A DNA stretch of 64,000 nt from Penelope pileata (taxonomy: Eukaryota; Chordata; Aves; Galliformes; Cracidae): positions 125,561 to 189,560 of the forward strand of contig WBMW01003256.1 in NCBI GenBank assembly GCA_013396635.1, read 5' to 3'. Under the pieces are notes generated by a model that did no database searches, had not been told where the DNA came from, and saw only the letters and a program-made list of their open reading frames with translations. Shown one piece after another: positions 55,201 through 63,877 of this stretch (position 1 is its first letter; every line of letters starts with the position of its first letter). The translations under genes were made by a program, and so were the position numbers.

Positions 55201-58200
55201 TGTGAAAATCTTTGCTACTATTGATTTTTAAATTGGTCTTTTTTGATGTAGGACTGACTTTGGACCACCATCTGTTGAAATAAAGTAGCAGTAATACTGA
55301 AAAGAAAATGTATCCCATAATTTCATGTTTTTCCCATACGCTACATTCCTCTGATTTGTTTCTGTAAAAGGAAAAATGTCTCCTGATTCACACTTCAGTT
55401 CTGCAATCAGCGGTGTACGGTTGTTAGTGGCTGCTCTGCATCCCTCTGGTTGCAGAGCAGAGGGATGCTCTGGTGGAGCCATCCACTACTGGCTCCCACA
55501 AAGAGCCAGTGGAATTCTGCGTAAGGGCGAGTAAGTGGAGCTCCACAGCAGGTTTTTCAAAGTGCCATTTGGAGGGAGGAATTTTGGTTGGAAATAGCTC
55601 AGTTTCTGTGATAAAAGCCCTGCTATACTGGAAATCAACATCTTGGGCTCTCCTGGGCTGCAAACCCCTTTTGGAGTCCTGGGAGGTGTTTTTACCTATC
55701 TAAAAGATCCGAAGTAATCTGGCTCTGTAGATCATATTGAAAGGAGTAATGAACTGTGTGTTTCAGTTTGAATGAATCAGCCCTGGAGAACCACCACCAC
55801 TTGGAAAATGATGCTTTTTCGGACAAGTCTGAGAGAGACAACGTGGAAGAATCAGAGAACGAGACACATGAGAACAGCCGGAAGACAAATGAAAGCGAGA
55901 GCGATCAGTCGGAAATCCATGGAGAGGTTTCTCCAGGAAGGAAAGGGACGACTTATGTTGAACAGATCTATGAAGAATTTGGAGAGGTAAAGGGGAAAAA
56001 AAAATCATTTTAATCACTGCCTGTTCCTTTTGATACGTCTCTGTTCATAGTGCTTGTCATCCGGCGTTTTAGATGCGTTGCAGTTAAGAATCAGCTTTGT
56101 GAGTTCCAGTGTTTTACAGATAAAGTAACGTACAGCCTTCTGCTAAATTATGTTGAATTATCATGTGCTCTAATAATTACGCATTATGAACAGCAGCTCC
56201 ACTACTGTGCTTTGGCACGTCTCCAGCATCGACGATTGCTTTAACCAGTTATTGCAGTAAAGAGCCGCATAGCATTGGCACAGTGCTTTGTGGAGCCAGC
56301 AGGAGGGGGAATTATTATTCTGGGCGTGTGTCCTGGCCAATTAGGATGCTCAGTCCTTGCATGGTACATAATATGATACTTTCCTTTTTTCATTATGCAT
56401 GGAACATCCTTTCTGTGTGTCTTAATGGAACATTTGAGCCGCTTGATTTCTAAATGGCTGTTTCTTGTAGGAAAGCCATTTCTCATGTCACTTAACAGCA
56501 GAAGGATGCATTTCTGTTCCGTATAAGAGCCTTTGTTAGCTGAATGTCACTGACACCTCTGAGAAAGGCAGCAACAGGCAACTGGGGTAACCCAGAGTGT
56601 TGGGTGAGAATCAGTGTGGGCAGACAGCAGAAGAGCCCTGCTCCAGCTCCAGGAGGGCTTCAAGGAAAATCACTTTCCTAGAAAGCTTTTTCTTTCCTGT
56701 ATGTGTTTGCTGGGGTTTCAGATGTCAGGGATGGGGTGGAAGCCCCTGCTGTAGAAATTGTGCTTGGAAACAGAACTGCAGCCTACAGGCACCAAAAAAA
56801 AAACCCAGTTCCCATTCTGTGCGTCTCTCCCCTGTGACAAATGGTGACTGGGTCCAGTCAGGGAATTTTGGATATGACTGAGGAACAGCAAAATGAAGAC
56901 AAACTTAATTACTATCAGCTGCTTATTCTTAAATAACAGTTTGCCACTTGAAAACTTGTCCTAAAAGTGTTGGTAGGGCAGACTGGGTATTTTGATGTTT
57001 GATCAAGCCTAACAGTGGTGTTTGTGTGAGGGAAAGAGGTCTCTACAGTTTTCCATAAAAACAAAAACATTGCATGCTCCAGTCCCTCATTTTCATTCCT
57101 TCTTCATCTGTCCCTTCTGCAGTGATTCACTCTGAGTGACACCTTGTACAGCAGTTTCAACTTGGTATTAGCTTATATTGCCAGTACACATACACTTGAA
57201 ACCTGGATAAATGGACAGACCCGTACACGTTGTAAGCCCCAGAGGATGCTGCGGTGCTGTGGTACTGCGTTCTTTAATGGTTTCCACATCGTGGAGGTTC
57301 TAGCTGTGTATTGCATCAGCCTGTCACGAGAAGAATGGTACAAGAAGGGAAAAGCAATGACATGAAAAGAGCCGTGTTGTTCCTCACTCTGAAATTCCCC
57401 TCAGCCTCCAAGCCATACTTAGCATATTTGTGCATGATGAGCAAAAGGGCTGACTCACAGCCAAAAAGGTGGTGCTGAGGATGCTCAGGTGGTGAAAATG
57501 AATGTTTAGTGATATGTACCATCTGCGAATCCTGTTGGGATATGTTATGTGTTTTCTCCTGAACCAGAGTGCGTTCCAGAAATGGAGCTGTGTCCTTTTT
57601 CAGATAGGAATCTCTTGCCAAAAAACAGTAGAATTCCTAATTATAAGTATTCTCTTTCGTTGTTAAATTCTGATGCCTGGGATGGGTGTTAGACAATAGT
57701 TTAGATAATCAGCAACTGCATTAAGATTACATTCCTGTTTCAAAATTTAGTTTTCTGTCTCTAGTGGCTTGAAAGGTCCATTCCCTCATGTTTTACCTTA
57801 TTTAGCTCCACTGAACACTGAAGAGCTACAGTTATAGCTGAAACCACAATGTAATCCCCTGTAATCCCCAGTTGTTTTTTTGTTGCTGGGTTTTTTTGTT
57901 TTGTTTTGTTTTGTTTCTTTTCCACCATTACCTGTGCTTCTGCTGTGTAAAGGGCACTAAGTAGCACTTGGGGAGCTTGAACCATCTGGGTAGATGATCC
58001 TGCTTCTGACCTGAACTTCCCTTTTCCCATTGTAGACAGGTGAATCATCTCAAACAGAAACTGTCTCTGAGGAGAACAAGAGCCTGATGTGGATCCTGCT
58101 GAAGCAGCTGCGGCCCGGCATGGACCTGTCTCGAGTGGTGCTGCCCACCTTCATCCTGGAGCCACGCTCATTCCTGAACAAACTCTCTGACTACTATTAC

Positions 58201-61200
58201 CATGCCGACCTGCTTTCCCAGTAAGCAGCGCACAGTGTTCATGGCATGGGCTCATCTCTCATCTCTGTGAAAATGTGTTACAGCAGTAGCCTAGTGCTGG
58301 CTGGGGTATGCTTGTGCACACAAAAGGCTCCCAAATAACGTTTGGGTCACTGGGATTCAATGTCAGTCAGTCCAGGCTCCAGCTACAGTGACGTTTACTA
58401 GATGGACTGCTGCCCATGAAGGGCAAGGAAATTGTTAAACTCCAGACAGGCTGTCTTTGCACAGCACATCCTTTCCAGCACTGGCTGAAACTGGCAGGGT
58501 TGGGCTCATTGCTTTGAGCATCTCACAAGAGAGCTGTGCCACCTTCTGGTGTACTCATGTACTGAGGGGTATAGGACAGAGCAAACAGCAGAATTGTCAA
58601 GCATTTCTGTCCTCAAAAGCAGCATAATTTTGTGGGTTGATAAACAAGAAATATCGTTTAATATGACTGAGCAGAGAGCACCAGAGTAGAAAATACAAAA
58701 TGCTAGGCTTGCAGATAGGACCACCTTTCTCAATGAGATATGCTTTGTGTATTTTAAAACCAGTGGATGCAGTATTCAAAGAGCAGCACTAGTTACTCAC
58801 ATTTATTCCACTGCCTCTGGATAATTTCAGAACCACAGTATTTTCAAACTGTTTGGTACCCGTGCCATCTGAAGTTAAGGAAATGGTTCTCCTCAGTGCT
58901 GAGGTCTGAAAAAACTTTGAAAGGTTTGAAGGTTTTTTTAAATAAACCTATCTGTGGTATGGTTGCTCTGTCTAAGTGGATTTTGCAAGAACTTAACCAC
59001 ACGGATTTTCAAATCTGACTAAATGGTTGGAAATACCAGGAAATCTATGTTTTATCCTCCACATCACCTTTGAGTGGGGAAGAGTCAGATGAGACAACCC
59101 CGAGATGTCCCCTCCAACCTAAATTGTTGTATGAATTCTCAGAAGACTGGAATAGGTCATGCAGCTCGTCAGCTTTAAAGGTCTTTTACGGAAGATGGAA
59201 TGAAAAAGAGAAGAAAAAAAGAATTGTCTTTGATTCTGGTGGGATTAGTATTCTTAATTTTATTTCTAATTTAATTTAATTTTAATTTTACTTAAACTAT
59301 ACTATTAGCAGTAACTAGTGTGTCAGTCCCACATTAACATACTTGAATGTACATCCAGTCAAACTCGATACACTTCAGGGACTTCATTAGGCTTTTTGCA
59401 GGAGTGCAGAGGCAAGGAGTGCCACTTTTTAAGAGCTTGTGTGTGTGTTTTACTATGTACGTTGCTGAAAAGATTTCTGCTGGCAGACACCTTTTCACTG
59501 ACAGCAGCACAGAAGTTAGTTCCCTTTAGTAGCAGGGAATTATTGTTGAAGTTAAGATTATTGTACTGACATAAAACGAATGTGATGTGTGAACAATATA
59601 AAAAGCGTGAGAGAAAACATGTTATGTTCTGTCCTGCAGGGCTGTCCTTGAAGATGATCCGTACAGTCGAATGAAGCAAGTTTTGAGGTGGTATCTCTCT
59701 GGCTTCTACAAGAAGCCAAAGGTAAAAGAACGCATGAAGTTAAGGTTGTGATGGACATTGAAATCCTTTACTATGGTTATGTATTTCTTCAGTGCCTTTC
59801 CTTTGGCAGTTCACGTCTTTGGCTGTTCAGAAGACTGACAATTCTTTTAAAACCTAAGTTGCATTTGGTTTCAGAGTAAATACTGAGTGCAAATTAGTGT
59901 TGGTTATCCTAAGAGCTTTCCATTGGACAGTTAGAAGACAAAACTAATTATCAACAGGTAATAAATCCTCAGATACAGGAGTTTTACCTCAGCTGCCAAC
60001 AGGTCTCTTCCCTCTCTTTGTAACTATGAGTACCTTAGTGCCATGTTTCCACACCAGTGTGTACCTGCTGCATGTTGTAACAGAAATAATAAAGTGTGAT
60101 CATCTTGTAAAGCTTTGATCAGACAGTATCAGACATTAAGATGGCGAGAGCAGCAAATGAAACCATGGTTTGGGTGAAGAGATTAGAGCAGGAGGATATA
60201 TATAACCAGTTCTTACACTTTGATTCTTGTAGCTGACTTGGTCTAAAACATAAAGGAGAAAATTATTACATTGTTTTGAGGCCATCTCTTTAGCAGATCT
60301 TCATTAGTAGCAGATTTTGATTGCTTTTTTTCCAGGGAATAAAAAAGCCATACAACCCTATTCTTGGAGAGACATTTCGCTGCTGTTGGTTTCACCCTCA
60401 GACAAACAGTCACACGTTTTACATAGCAGAACAGGTAAGTCATTTCATTTGGGTATTCAGGTGTTGCAAGCAGCAGCCCATTGACACCTCTGTCCATAGG
60501 AACACTCTCTTCATCTCACTCTGTGAGAGAAACTTGAAGTTTTGCTTAAACATCCAGAGTGGGATGTGTTAAAAACTAGCTGCTGACCTTTTTTTCTTTA
60601 GATTTACCAAGACTAACTTGAGCTTTGGCAGGCACTCAAAACCTTAAAGGCAGGTGTCCCATCTATAACTTTAGTCTCTTCAGTGAAGACCTTTGCCATG
60701 GAATTCTGCTTCATTGTTTTCTTATCTTTAAGAAAATATTGTTGTGGTTTCTGTTGCCTCTGTCAAAAGGGACATAGAACAGATAAACAAGTCCTACCTT
60801 CCTTCGTTTCTAAACTTTCTGTAATGGTCTTAGTAGGAGTAAATTGAGGTCTTATGTCCATATTTTGAGGAAAAATGAAGGACAGTACTCACAAACAAAC
60901 TGGCCTGACAAAATTTACTTTGAGATTTACAGTGTTAATGAAGGAATCTGAGGACTATGTGGACCCTGATATAGGGACTTCCTGTTTCATCTGCTTTTTT
61001 TTCCACATTTAATCAAAGCTTTTCTTTTNGGAGGTTATTCAGATGTTCCCAAAAAGTTCTGCACTGGCATTTATTGTGTTGAAAATCTGACAGTGTACAT
61101 GATGGCCTAAAGCGATCTCAAGTGCACAGGGGAAAGAAATTGCTGCTTAACTTTTAAAGACTGCTGTAAATGATCTATGCCTGTTTTTCTTCTAGGTCTC

Positions 61201-63877
61201 CCATCATCCACCAGTGTCAGCTTTTCACGTCAGCAATAGGAAGGATGGGTTCTGCATTACTGGAAGCATTCTAGCTAGGTCCAAGTTTTATGGTAAGGCA
61301 TTAAGCCTATGCACCTTCCAGGTGACATTGTGGCACTGTTTCTGTTTGTTTGTTTTCAATCATTCCTGGGTGTGTTGAGGGTTAAGAACAAAAAAATGCT
61401 TAGAGCATCGACCAGGATGCCCTAATTCCTTCTCTTGGCTCTCCTGGCTTTTCCTCTTTTCTGCCATTTCAGTGAGAGATCACACTAGTGTTTATTTAAA
61501 AAATATATCAGATAGAAATCTTGACAGCTTAAAGGCCTGGTTTTAGAAAGCAAAGGTTTATAATGATGCGTGGACATTTAGTTGTCGTTTTTCATGTGCT
61601 TGCAGATGAGGCGTTTTATAGTTGTCTTATCATCCAGATGACTTTTGCAGCAGTGGCTGTAGGAATGTAACTGCTTGATGTATCTTGCTCCCAGATTTCC
61701 AAGAGTTGAAGCCTGGAGCTTGAGAATGTCCTCAGATCTTTTAATCTGGATGTCCTCCAAGAGGACAACACAACTATAGGCTCCGAAACAGTGTTGCTAT
61801 TTAAAATAGCTTTTCTGTTTAGAGAAACACCTCTTAAGTACTATCTTCTGGTAGTTGTATTTGCTGAAATGCTTGTAAACAGTTGTTTCTTTCTTTCTGG
61901 GAAATTTATTTGTTATTTGGGATCCTGCACAGGTAGAGAAGTTGTGACAAAAGTTTGTGAAAAAGTTCTAAAGCACTGGAACTGCTTTCTTTAGTGGATC
62001 CCACCAAAGTCTTACTTAATCTAATGCCCTTTCTGCAACACAGGCTAAATGCCAGAGCAGGTGAGAGTTTTGCAGCAGTGAGTTTATTAGAACTGCCTGC
62101 CTTCAGCTATAAATGATTTACCAGGTCCTGAATTACTAACATCTCATATCTCTTCTTTCATTAGTGTCCTACATTTAAGTGTGTTTTTCTAAAGTAGGGT
62201 AAGATGAGTGACCATATATATCACACATTTTTAATATATATGGTTTTGTTCTTTTAAATTCCAGGTAACTCACTTTCTGCATTATTGGATGGGAAGGCAA
62301 AGCTCATGTTTCTTAACAGGGGGGAAGATTATATCATTACAATGCCATACGCCCACTGTAAAGGTGAGTTATGACTGTTCAAGTTGGAAGCAAACAAGCA
62401 TAAAGAATAATGTAATGGCATCATGCACTGGCTCTTCTTCCCTCTCAAACTGCAAGGACTGGCAATTCCAGGAAGCGGTTGTTCTGTGCATGAGTCATAG
62501 GGCTCAGCAGAGGACTGGTAATCCTAACTGAAGTATTTTTGCTTTGTTTGAACGGAGTTGAGGACAGAATTTGGCCCACTCAGAGTTAGTTTTAACATTA
62601 CATAGAAACTAAAAAATACTCCATATATACACTGCAGGTAAAGTGAAGGTGAAAAGAGTAAGAATACATTTCTGAGCTTCTGAGGATGTAAAGTTCTTGT
62701 AATGTTAACATAGAAATTGTTTAATAAGCTTTCTGACTTTTTGAGAATAAAGGATTAAAAATTCTTGACTTCACTTATGCTTTCTTTGTTAATCTATTGA
62801 TATTGATATGATATTCCTCAGTGTACGAGCTGCCTCCGTGAGGCTGCTACTTGTTGTGTGTGTGAGTATGATATTAGCATGGGTCTGTTAAGCATAATGT
62901 GCACTGAAGCCCAAGGGACAGCTGCCAATTGTTTCACTGCTGTAACTTTGCATTCAGAGTCATAGAATCACAGAATGGCTTTTGTTGGAAGGGACAATGA
63001 AGATCATCAAGCTCCAAACCCCTGCCATGGGTGCTAGATCATGCTGCCCAGGGCTCCATGCGGCCTGGCCTTGAGCACCTCCAGGGATTTCTCCCTAGAA
63101 AGCTAGCCCTGGTGGCATTGGAAACAAAGTCATAAAATCGCTCCTGCATCAGTTTGATCCAATTTTGCTTTTTGCATATTTTTCATTTTGACATGTTGAT
63201 CTCTAAGCTAATCTTTGTGGAAGGTCTAGCTACATGAAAACAGTAACTTCTTTAAATTATGCTCTCTGTGAACTACTCACGTGCATATATATCTTTCTGT
63301 TGTTGATTTTTCTTTTTCTACAATTGACATTTTCAGAGAATGGTGAATATGTGTAAAAAAGTAGTCCTCTGCATGATAGCTAGTCCTCCAGATTCTGTTG
63401 AATCCTGTTACAGCTTCCCTCTGCCCCAGCCACCCTGTGAGAGGCAGATAGGTCTATTCAAGCATAAGCATATATGAAGTTACTGGGCACAACTTTTCAA
63501 ACTTTGTCCTGCCCCACATTCAGCTTGCCACATATGCTCTGTCAGTACCTTTGAGTCAAGCTGTTTCCTGGCTGGTGCAATAAATGGGGAATGTGGACTC
63601 AGGGAGGGTTCTTCATCCTTAGAGTTGGCACTCATTTCACAGAAACACTAGTTTCTGTCTTTTCAAAACTTTAGACCAAGTAGCAAATTTCACAGCGTGT
63701 CAGTGAGATCCAATCTGAGTTCAGAAAATGGATCACTTCAACTGAGGCTTCTCTTAGTTTTCTTTTTTTCCCATTTCAGGAATTTTATATGGTACCATGA
63801 CAATGGAGCTTGGAGGGAAAGTTACTATTGACTGTGAGAAAACTAACCACAGGGCAGAACTGGAATTCAAGCTAAAG
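19077..63877 (+). CDS. OSBPL5: OSBPL5 / ORP5, 14 coding exons (5' part, truncated by window end)
   Basis: This is oxysterol-binding-protein-related protein 5, an ER-anchored lipid exchanger that, in the known family, swaps phosphatidylserine for PI4P at ER-plasma membrane contacts. The spliced frame joins 19077-19212, 25179-25252, 34717-34797, 35465-35566, 37134-37337, 42058-42142, 50419-50590, 55767-55986, 58036-58220, 59640-59721, 60336-60434, 61196-61292, 62265-62363 and 63780-63877. It gives 578 codons with no stop and GT-AG at every junction. Residues about 90-115 are basic, 129-242 form a PH domain, and the ORD starts near 375 with EQVSHHPP at 479-486. The N-terminus (MKEENFLRRRFSLCP) marks ORP5; the paralogue ORP8 has a longer, different start. 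Human ORP5 is about 880 residues, so roughly 300 residues, including the end of the ORD and the transmembrane tail, lie beyond base 64000. Identification is from recalled family sequences, not a database search. Confidence 0.96.
19213..25178 (+). other. OSBPL5 intron between coding exons 1 and 2
   Basis: About 6.0 kb, donor gtgggt and acceptor ctttgttgcag. It contains a minus-orientation CR1 3' end at 20593-20710. Otherwise I see only AT-rich unique sequence and short chance ORFs. Confidence 0.9.
20593..20710 (-). mobile_element. CR1 3' end fragment
   Basis: Opens with tatcatagaatcatagaa, then aaggttggaaaggaccta and agatcatctagtccaacc. It continues with the usual CR1 stretch (cactaagctactaaatcat) and then breaks off. 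The 3' end faces left, so the insertion is antisense to OSBPL5. Confidence 0.9.
25179..25252 (+). CDS. OSBPL5: OSBPL5 coding exon 2 (residues 46-70)
   Basis: 74 nt. The split Gly codon is completed by GA, then the exon reads KDVEGNSPTTLKDETPQTP up to NSVSK. This polar, Pro/Thr-rich segment aligns with the variable ORP5 linker after the YPLSPG motif. It ends in phase 0 before gtactg. Confidence 0.88.
25253..34716 (+). other. OSBPL5 intron between coding exons 2 and 3 (longest seen)
   Basis: About 9.5 kb, donor gtactg and acceptor ctccctcttttttcag. It contains a probable ancient MIR-like SINE at 33812-33975. I found no other gene; the ORFs within it (up to about 139 codons, 28512-28931 on the minus strand) have no recognisable family features. 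Confidence 0.9.
33812..33975 (+). mobile_element. Probable ancient MIR-like (amniote core-SINE) remnant
   Basis: The blocks gacagtgtctctcccc, atcacagtctaaataaatca, agtaacttccccaaggtcac and agcagaggctgga appear in the order expected of the amniote MIR-type consensus. The family match is from memory and the copy is diverged. Confidence 0.6.
34717..34797 (+). CDS. OSBPL5: OSBPL5 coding exon 3 (residues 71-97)
   Basis: 81 nt, 27 codons, phase 0 at both ends. It encodes a segment containing CNGSDKECVSPTAKFTKKE, closely matching the ORP5 NGSDKECVSPTA block and the related ORP8 NGSEK/KKESLK block. The donor is gtatgt. Confidence 0.94.
34798..35464 (+). other. OSBPL5 intron between coding exons 3 and 4
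   Basis: 667 nt, donor gtatgt and acceptor tctgttctgaaccag. No repeats or other features recognised. Confidence 0.92.
35465..35566 (+). CDS. OSBPL5: OSBPL5 coding exon 4 (residues 98-131), basic region before the PH domain
   Basis: 102 nt, 34 codons, phase 0 at both ends. It opens with VQKKNYRQEKKRATKQL, a strongly basic, probably helical stretch that in ORP5/ORP8 helps bind acidic plasma-membrane lipids. It then reads DPSVVITADWLK, leading into the PH domain. The first codons contain a run of ten A (35469-35478). The donor is gtattt. Confidence 0.95.
35567..37133 (+). other. OSBPL5 intron between coding exons 4 and 5
   Basis: 1,567 nt, AT-rich, with a very strong acceptor polypyrimidine tract (ctccctgcctccctccag). 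It carries a small direct repeat of actctgatag near 36917-36936. Nothing else recognised. Confidence 0.92.
37134..37337 (+). CDS. OSBPL5: OSBPL5 coding exon 5 (residues 132-199), first part of PH domain
   Basis: 204 nt, 68 codons, phase 0 at both ends, so it could be skipped without a frameshift. It encodes the PH beta-sandwich core: IRGTLKSWTKLWCVLKPG, then LLIYKTPKIGQWVGTILL, SKKDGFCFKLFHPLDQS and IWAVK. Both the SW..LWCVL strand and the basic residues that bind phosphoinositide are present. The donor is gtaaca. Confidence 0.97.
37338..42057 (+). other. OSBPL5 intron between coding exons 5 and 6
   Basis: About 4.7 kb. It holds a possible second degenerate MIR-like SINE at 39763-39868 and short AT-rich runs near 38960-39002. 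The minus-strand open frame at 41200-41664 (154 codons) has no recognisable protein features. The acceptor is gtgcatttccag. Confidence 0.9.
39763..39868 (+). mobile_element. Possible second ancient MIR-like SINE remnant
   Basis: gagatcttaaactctaaaca, then an internal gagacag, then gttatctctgttgtgcaga and acaaaactgag follow the same MIR-type order (gcttacactctaa ... cagat..ggaaactgag). It is weak and diverged. Confidence 0.4.
42058..42142 (+). CDS. OSBPL5: OSBPL5 coding exon 6 (residues 200-228), PH domain
   Basis: 85 nt. It encodes GPKGENVGSITQPLPSSYL, then IFRAASESD and one base of Gly 228. This is the conserved ORP5/ORP8 PH-domain stretch before the C-terminal helix. The donor is gtgagt, phase 1. 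Confidence 0.96.
46909..46951 (+). repeat. Long T-rich tract ending in gcag
   Basis: About 35 bases of T with a few C, then gcag at 46948-46951, inside the intron between coding exons 6 and 7. It has the form of a strong polypyrimidine tract plus AG. Confidence 0.9.
48149..48172. repeat. TTTA-rich microsatellite
   Basis: Short run of attt units (ttttatttatttatttt) in the intron between coding exons 6 and 7. Confidence 0.85.
50419..50590 (+). CDS. OSBPL5: OSBPL5 coding exon 7 (residues 228-285), end of PH domain and start of linker
   Basis: 172 nt. It begins RCWLDALELALRCSSLFRL, the amphipathic C-terminal helix of the PH domain with its conserved Trp (231). A Ser/Gly-rich linker follows, ending DQEFF and two bases of His 285. 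The donor is gtaaga, phase 2. The (AG)6 repeat at 50621-50632 lies just inside the next intron. Confidence 0.95.
54155..54200. repeat. Compound CA / CATA / TA microsatellite
   Basis: tatacacacacacag, then catacatacatag, then atatatataca in the intron between coding exons 7 and 8. Confidence 0.92.
54428..54482. repeat. CAAA-rich microsatellite
   Basis: Two blocks of aaac/caaa units flank an ACC-rich middle (cccaccaaccacacagc). Confidence 0.92.
55438..55468. repeat. 11-bp perfect inverted repeat with 9-nt loop
   Basis: gcatccctctg at 55438-55448 is exactly complementary to cagagggatgc at 55458-55468. The stem is GC-rich and would be stable in the pre-mRNA, about 300 nt upstream of coding exon 8. 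Confidence 0.95.
55767..55986 (+). CDS. OSBPL5: OSBPL5 coding exon 8 (residues 285-358), acidic/serine linker
   Basis: 220 nt. It encodes LNESALENHHHLENDAF, then SDKSERDNVEESENETHENS, and ends TTYVEQIYEEFGE. The middle is highly acidic with Ser runs, as in ORP5 and ORP8, and joins the PH domain to the ORD. The HHHLEN part appears to be an insertion relative to the recalled human sequence. The donor is gtaaag, phase 0. Confidence 0.95.
55987..58035 (+). other. OSBPL5 intron between coding exons 8 and 9
   Basis: 2,049 nt, donor gtaaag and acceptor cttttcccattgtag. A TTTTG-rich microsatellite lies at 57890-57920. Nothing else recognised. Confidence 0.92.
57890..57920. repeat. TTTTG microsatellite
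   Basis: Several ttttg units (gttttgttttgttttg) in the intron just before coding exon 9. Confidence 0.92.
58036..58220 (+). CDS. OSBPL5: OSBPL5 coding exon 9 (residues 359-420), start of the ORD and its lid
   Basis: 185 nt. It encodes SSQTETVSEENKSLMWILL, then KQLRPGMDLSRVVLPTFIL and EPRSFLNKLSDYYYHADLL. In the family this is the N-terminal lid of the lipid-binding ORD, where hydrophobic residues contact the bound lipid. The donor is gtaagc, phase 2 (CA of Gln 420). Confidence 0.97.
59083..59143 (+). mobile_element. Possible CR1 tail, strongly degenerate
   Basis: gatgtcccctccaacctaa followed by a loose attgttgtatgaattct resembles a plus-orientation CR1 end. It is short and diverged, so this is tentative. 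Confidence 0.4.
59254..59297. repeat. TTTAA-rich low-complexity stretch
   Basis: Repeated taattt/ttaa units (taatttaatttaatttt) in the intron between coding exons 9 and 10. Confidence 0.85.
59640..59721 (+). CDS. OSBPL5: OSBPL5 coding exon 10 (residues 420-447), ORD
   Basis: 82 nt. It completes Gln 420, then encodes AVLEDDPYSRM up to VLRWYLSGFYKKPK, the highly conserved ORD helix-turn before the KPYNPILGE motif. The donor is gtaaaa, phase 0. Confidence 0.97.
59722..60335 (+). other. OSBPL5 intron between coding exons 10 and 11
   Basis: 614 nt, the shortest seen, with acceptor ttgcttttttttccag. No repeats or other features recognised. Confidence 0.93.
60336..60434 (+). CDS. OSBPL5: OSBPL5 coding exon 11 (residues 448-480), ORD
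   Basis: 99 nt, phase 0 at both ends. It encodes GIKKPYNPILGETF, then CCWFHPQT and FYIAEQ. KPYNPILGE is a diagnostic ORP motif. The CCWFHPQT version fits ORP5, where ORP8 has CLWIHPRT. The last two residues start the EQVSHHPP signature. The donor is gtaagt. Confidence 0.98.
60435..61195 (+). other. OSBPL5 intron between coding exons 11 and 12
   Basis: 761 nt, with one ambiguous base (n) at 61029 that marks a sequencing or assembly uncertainty. The acceptor is tgtttttcttctag. Nothing else recognised. Confidence 0.93.
61029..61029. other. Single ambiguous base (n)
   Basis: The only non-ACGT base in the window. It lies in an intron and does not affect the coding sequence. Confidence 0.99.
61196..61292 (+). 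CDS. OSBPL5: OSBPL5 coding exon 12 (residues 481-513), ORD with HH pair
   Basis: 97 nt. It begins VSHHPPVSAFHVSNRKDGF and continues CITGSI to KFY plus one base. The two histidines (483, 484) are the PI4P-contacting pair of ORP proteins and are intact. The donor is gtaagg, phase 1. Confidence 0.98.
61293..62264 (+). other. OSBPL5 intron between coding exons 12 and 13
   Basis: 972 nt, donor gtaagg and acceptor ttcttttaaattccag. No repeats or other features recognised. Confidence 0.92.
62265..62363 (+). CDS. OSBPL5: OSBPL5 coding exon 13 (residues 513-546), ORD
   Basis: 99 nt, entering and leaving in phase 1. It encodes GNSLSALLDGKAKLMFLNRG, then EDYIITMPYAHCK. It corresponds to ORD beta-strands and closely matches ORP5/ORP8. 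The donor is gtgagt. Confidence 0.97.
62364..63779 (+). other. OSBPL5 intron between coding exons 13 and 14
   Basis: 1,416 nt, donor gtgagt and acceptor ctttttttcccatttcag. It contains a minus-orientation CR1 3' end at 62957-63115. Nothing else recognised. Confidence 0.92.
62957..63115 (-). mobile_element. CR1 3' end fragment
   Basis: Starts with catagaatcacagaatggc and tgttggaagggaca. It continues through ctgcccagggctccatgc, ggcctggccttgagcacctc and cagggattt, the standard order of a minus-orientation CR1 3' region. Confidence 0.88.
63780..63877 (+). CDS. OSBPL5: OSBPL5 coding exon 14 (residues 546-578), ORD; last exon in the window
   Basis: 98 nt. It encodes GILYGTMTMELGGKVTIDC, then a variable stretch, then ELEFKLK. 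The donor is gtaaga at 63878, phase 0. Sequence from 63878 to 64000 is intron. The remainder of the ORD and the C-terminal membrane helix must lie to the right of the window. Confidence 0.97.

Larger units (their letters stand above)
50591..55766 (+). other. OSBPL5 intron between coding exons 7 and 8
   Basis: About 5.2 kb, donor gtaaga and acceptor ctgtgtgtttcag. It contains a CA/CATA/TA microsatellite (54155-54200), a CAAA-rich microsatellite (54428-54482) and an 11-bp inverted repeat (55438-55468). No other gene recognised. Confidence 0.9.
58221..59639 (+). other. OSBPL5 intron between coding exons 9 and 10
   Basis: 1,419 nt. It contains a possible plus-orientation CR1 tail near 59083-59143 and a TTTAA-rich stretch at 59254-59297. 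The acceptor is ctgtcctgcag. Confidence 0.92.

Noticed and set aside
19077..63877. Identity as OSBPL8 instead of OSBPL5
   Set aside because: Much of the PH and ORD sequence is shared with ORP8. The short MKEENFLRRRFSLCP start, the ENDAFSDKSE linker and the CCWFHPQT block fit ORP5, and the long ORP8 N-terminus is absent.
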